Assembly: GCA_900770535.1 (NCBI GenBank)
Contig: CAAHDV010000066.1
Coordinates: forward strand, 1-5,336
DNA from: Lachnospiraceae bacterium
Lineage (GTDB): Bacteria; Bacillota; Clostridia; Lachnospirales; Lachnospiraceae
Direction: 5' to 3'
DNA length: 5,336 nt
The notes beneath the pieces are model-generated. The model was not told the origin of the DNA, searched no databases, and saw nothing but the letters and a program-made list of their open reading frames with translations. This document shows positions 4,730-5,336 of the stretch, piece by piece (position 1 is the first letter of the stretch; every line of letters begins with the position of its first letter). Both the position numbers and the translations under genes were made by a program.

Positions 4730-5336
4730 ATGGGTGTTTTACTGGAAGTGAAAAACCTCGGAATCTCCTTTGGAGGACTCCGGGCAGTAGACGGACTGAA
4801 TATGACGATTAACGAAGGCGCTCTGGTGGGCCTCATCGGCCCCAACGGAGCCGGAAAAACCACAGCCTTCAACATGCTGACCGGTGTGTACCGGCCGACA
4901 GACGGCACGATTCTTCTCGATGGAAAAAGCCTGGTGGGAAAGAAACCGGCGGAGATCTGCCAGGAGGGCGTGGCCCGGACTTTCCAGAACATTCGTCTTT
5001 TTACACAGATGAGCGTTCTGGACAATGTAAAAGTGGCTCTTCACAACAGCATCAGATATAATCTGGCGATAAGCTTTCTCCATCTGCCTTCCTATTTTTC
5101 AAAGGAAAAGGAGATGGATGAGGAGGCCTTAAAGATCCTGAAAATTTTCGAGCTGAATACCTATGCGGACACGAACGCCTCCAACCTTCCCTACGGAAAA
5201 CAGAGAAAGCTGGAGATTGCCCGGGCTCTGGCGACGAACCCGAAACTGCTTCTTCTGGACGAACCGGCAGCAGGCATGAACCCCAACGAGACGAAGGAAC
5301 TGATGGAGACCATCGAGCTCATCCGAAAAGAGTTCA
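4730..5336 (+). CDS. livG: Branched-chain amino acid ABC transporter, ATPase LivG (partial, cut by window end)
   Basis: Cytoplasmic ATP-hydrolysing subunit that pairs with LivF to power the LivH/LivM channel. The first 202 residues are present of about 255 usual for the family; the reading frame is open at the right edge with no break. Motifs: Walker A GPNGAGKTT (37-45), Q-loop TFQN (84-87, Q86), ABC signature in the LivG form NLPYGKQRKLEIARAL (152-167), Walker B LLLLDEP (173-179) with catalytic E178, and the family-typical D-loop AAGMNPNET (180-188). The insertion between the Q-loop and signature (about 101-130) is characteristic of LivG, whereas LivF lacks it. The H-loop histidine would lie beyond the window. 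Starts 3 bases after livM stops. The codons look richer in C/G third positions than those of livJ, but this was not counted. Confidence 0.95.
   Translation, partial: MGVLLEVKNLGISFGGLRAVDGLNMTINEGALVGLIGPNGAGKTTAFNMLTGVYRPTDGTILLDGKSLVGKKPAEICQEGVARTFQNIRLFTQMSVLDNVKVALHNSIRYNLAISFLHLPSYFSKEKEMDEEALKILKIFELNTYADTNASNLPYGKQRKLEIARALATNPKLLLLDEPAAGMNPNETKELMETIELIRKEF

Noticed and set aside
4612..5083. Minus-strand open frames opposite the livM end and livG
   Set aside because: They lie fully within confidently identified genes and show no family motifs or ribosome sites.

Overview
The window reads as a chromosomal piece of an anaerobic, low-to-mid GC Firmicute, most likely a gut clostridium of the Lachnospiraceae type. 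This is inferred from the strong AGGAGG-type ribosome sites, a consensus sigma-A promoter, a pyrophosphate-type phosphofructokinase and a Firmicute-style group II intron end. No 16S or other marker is present, so the assignment is an impression.

Layout from left to right. Positions 1 to about 79 are the 3' end (domains V and VI) of a group II intron on the + strand; its body and any maturase lie outside the window. Fourteen bases further on is the stop codon of a complete minus-strand phosphofructokinase gene (93-1307). Its residues (GGNDS, PKTIDND) point to pyrophosphate rather than ATP as phosphoryl donor. A 326-base divergent intergenic region (1308-1633) follows. It holds the pfk leader with an inverted repeat, a weak candidate pfk promoter, a 10-bp palindrome and a consensus promoter (TTGACA, 17 bp, TATGAT) facing right.

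From 1634 to the right edge is a branched-chain amino acid (Liv/HAAT family) ABC transporter operon: livJ-like binding protein, livH-like and livM-like permeases, and a livG-like ATPase cut by the window edge. A hairpin with a weak T-tract between the first and second genes fits the usual arrangement in which the binding protein is made in excess over the membrane parts. The last three genes are tightly packed, with 9 bases or fewer between the stop and start codons I prefer. livF is expected just beyond the window.

Together the liv genes would import leucine, isoleucine, valine or a related substrate: the exported receptor captures it, the LivH/LivM pair forms the channel, and LivG (with LivF) hydrolyses ATP. 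The adjacent phosphofructokinase is transcribed away from the operon and has no evident functional link to it. I see no undescribed multi-gene system here. The points worth a second look are small: the intron abutting pfk, the non-lipoprotein cysteine-rich receptor, the structured leaders and the duplicated livH/livM junction.
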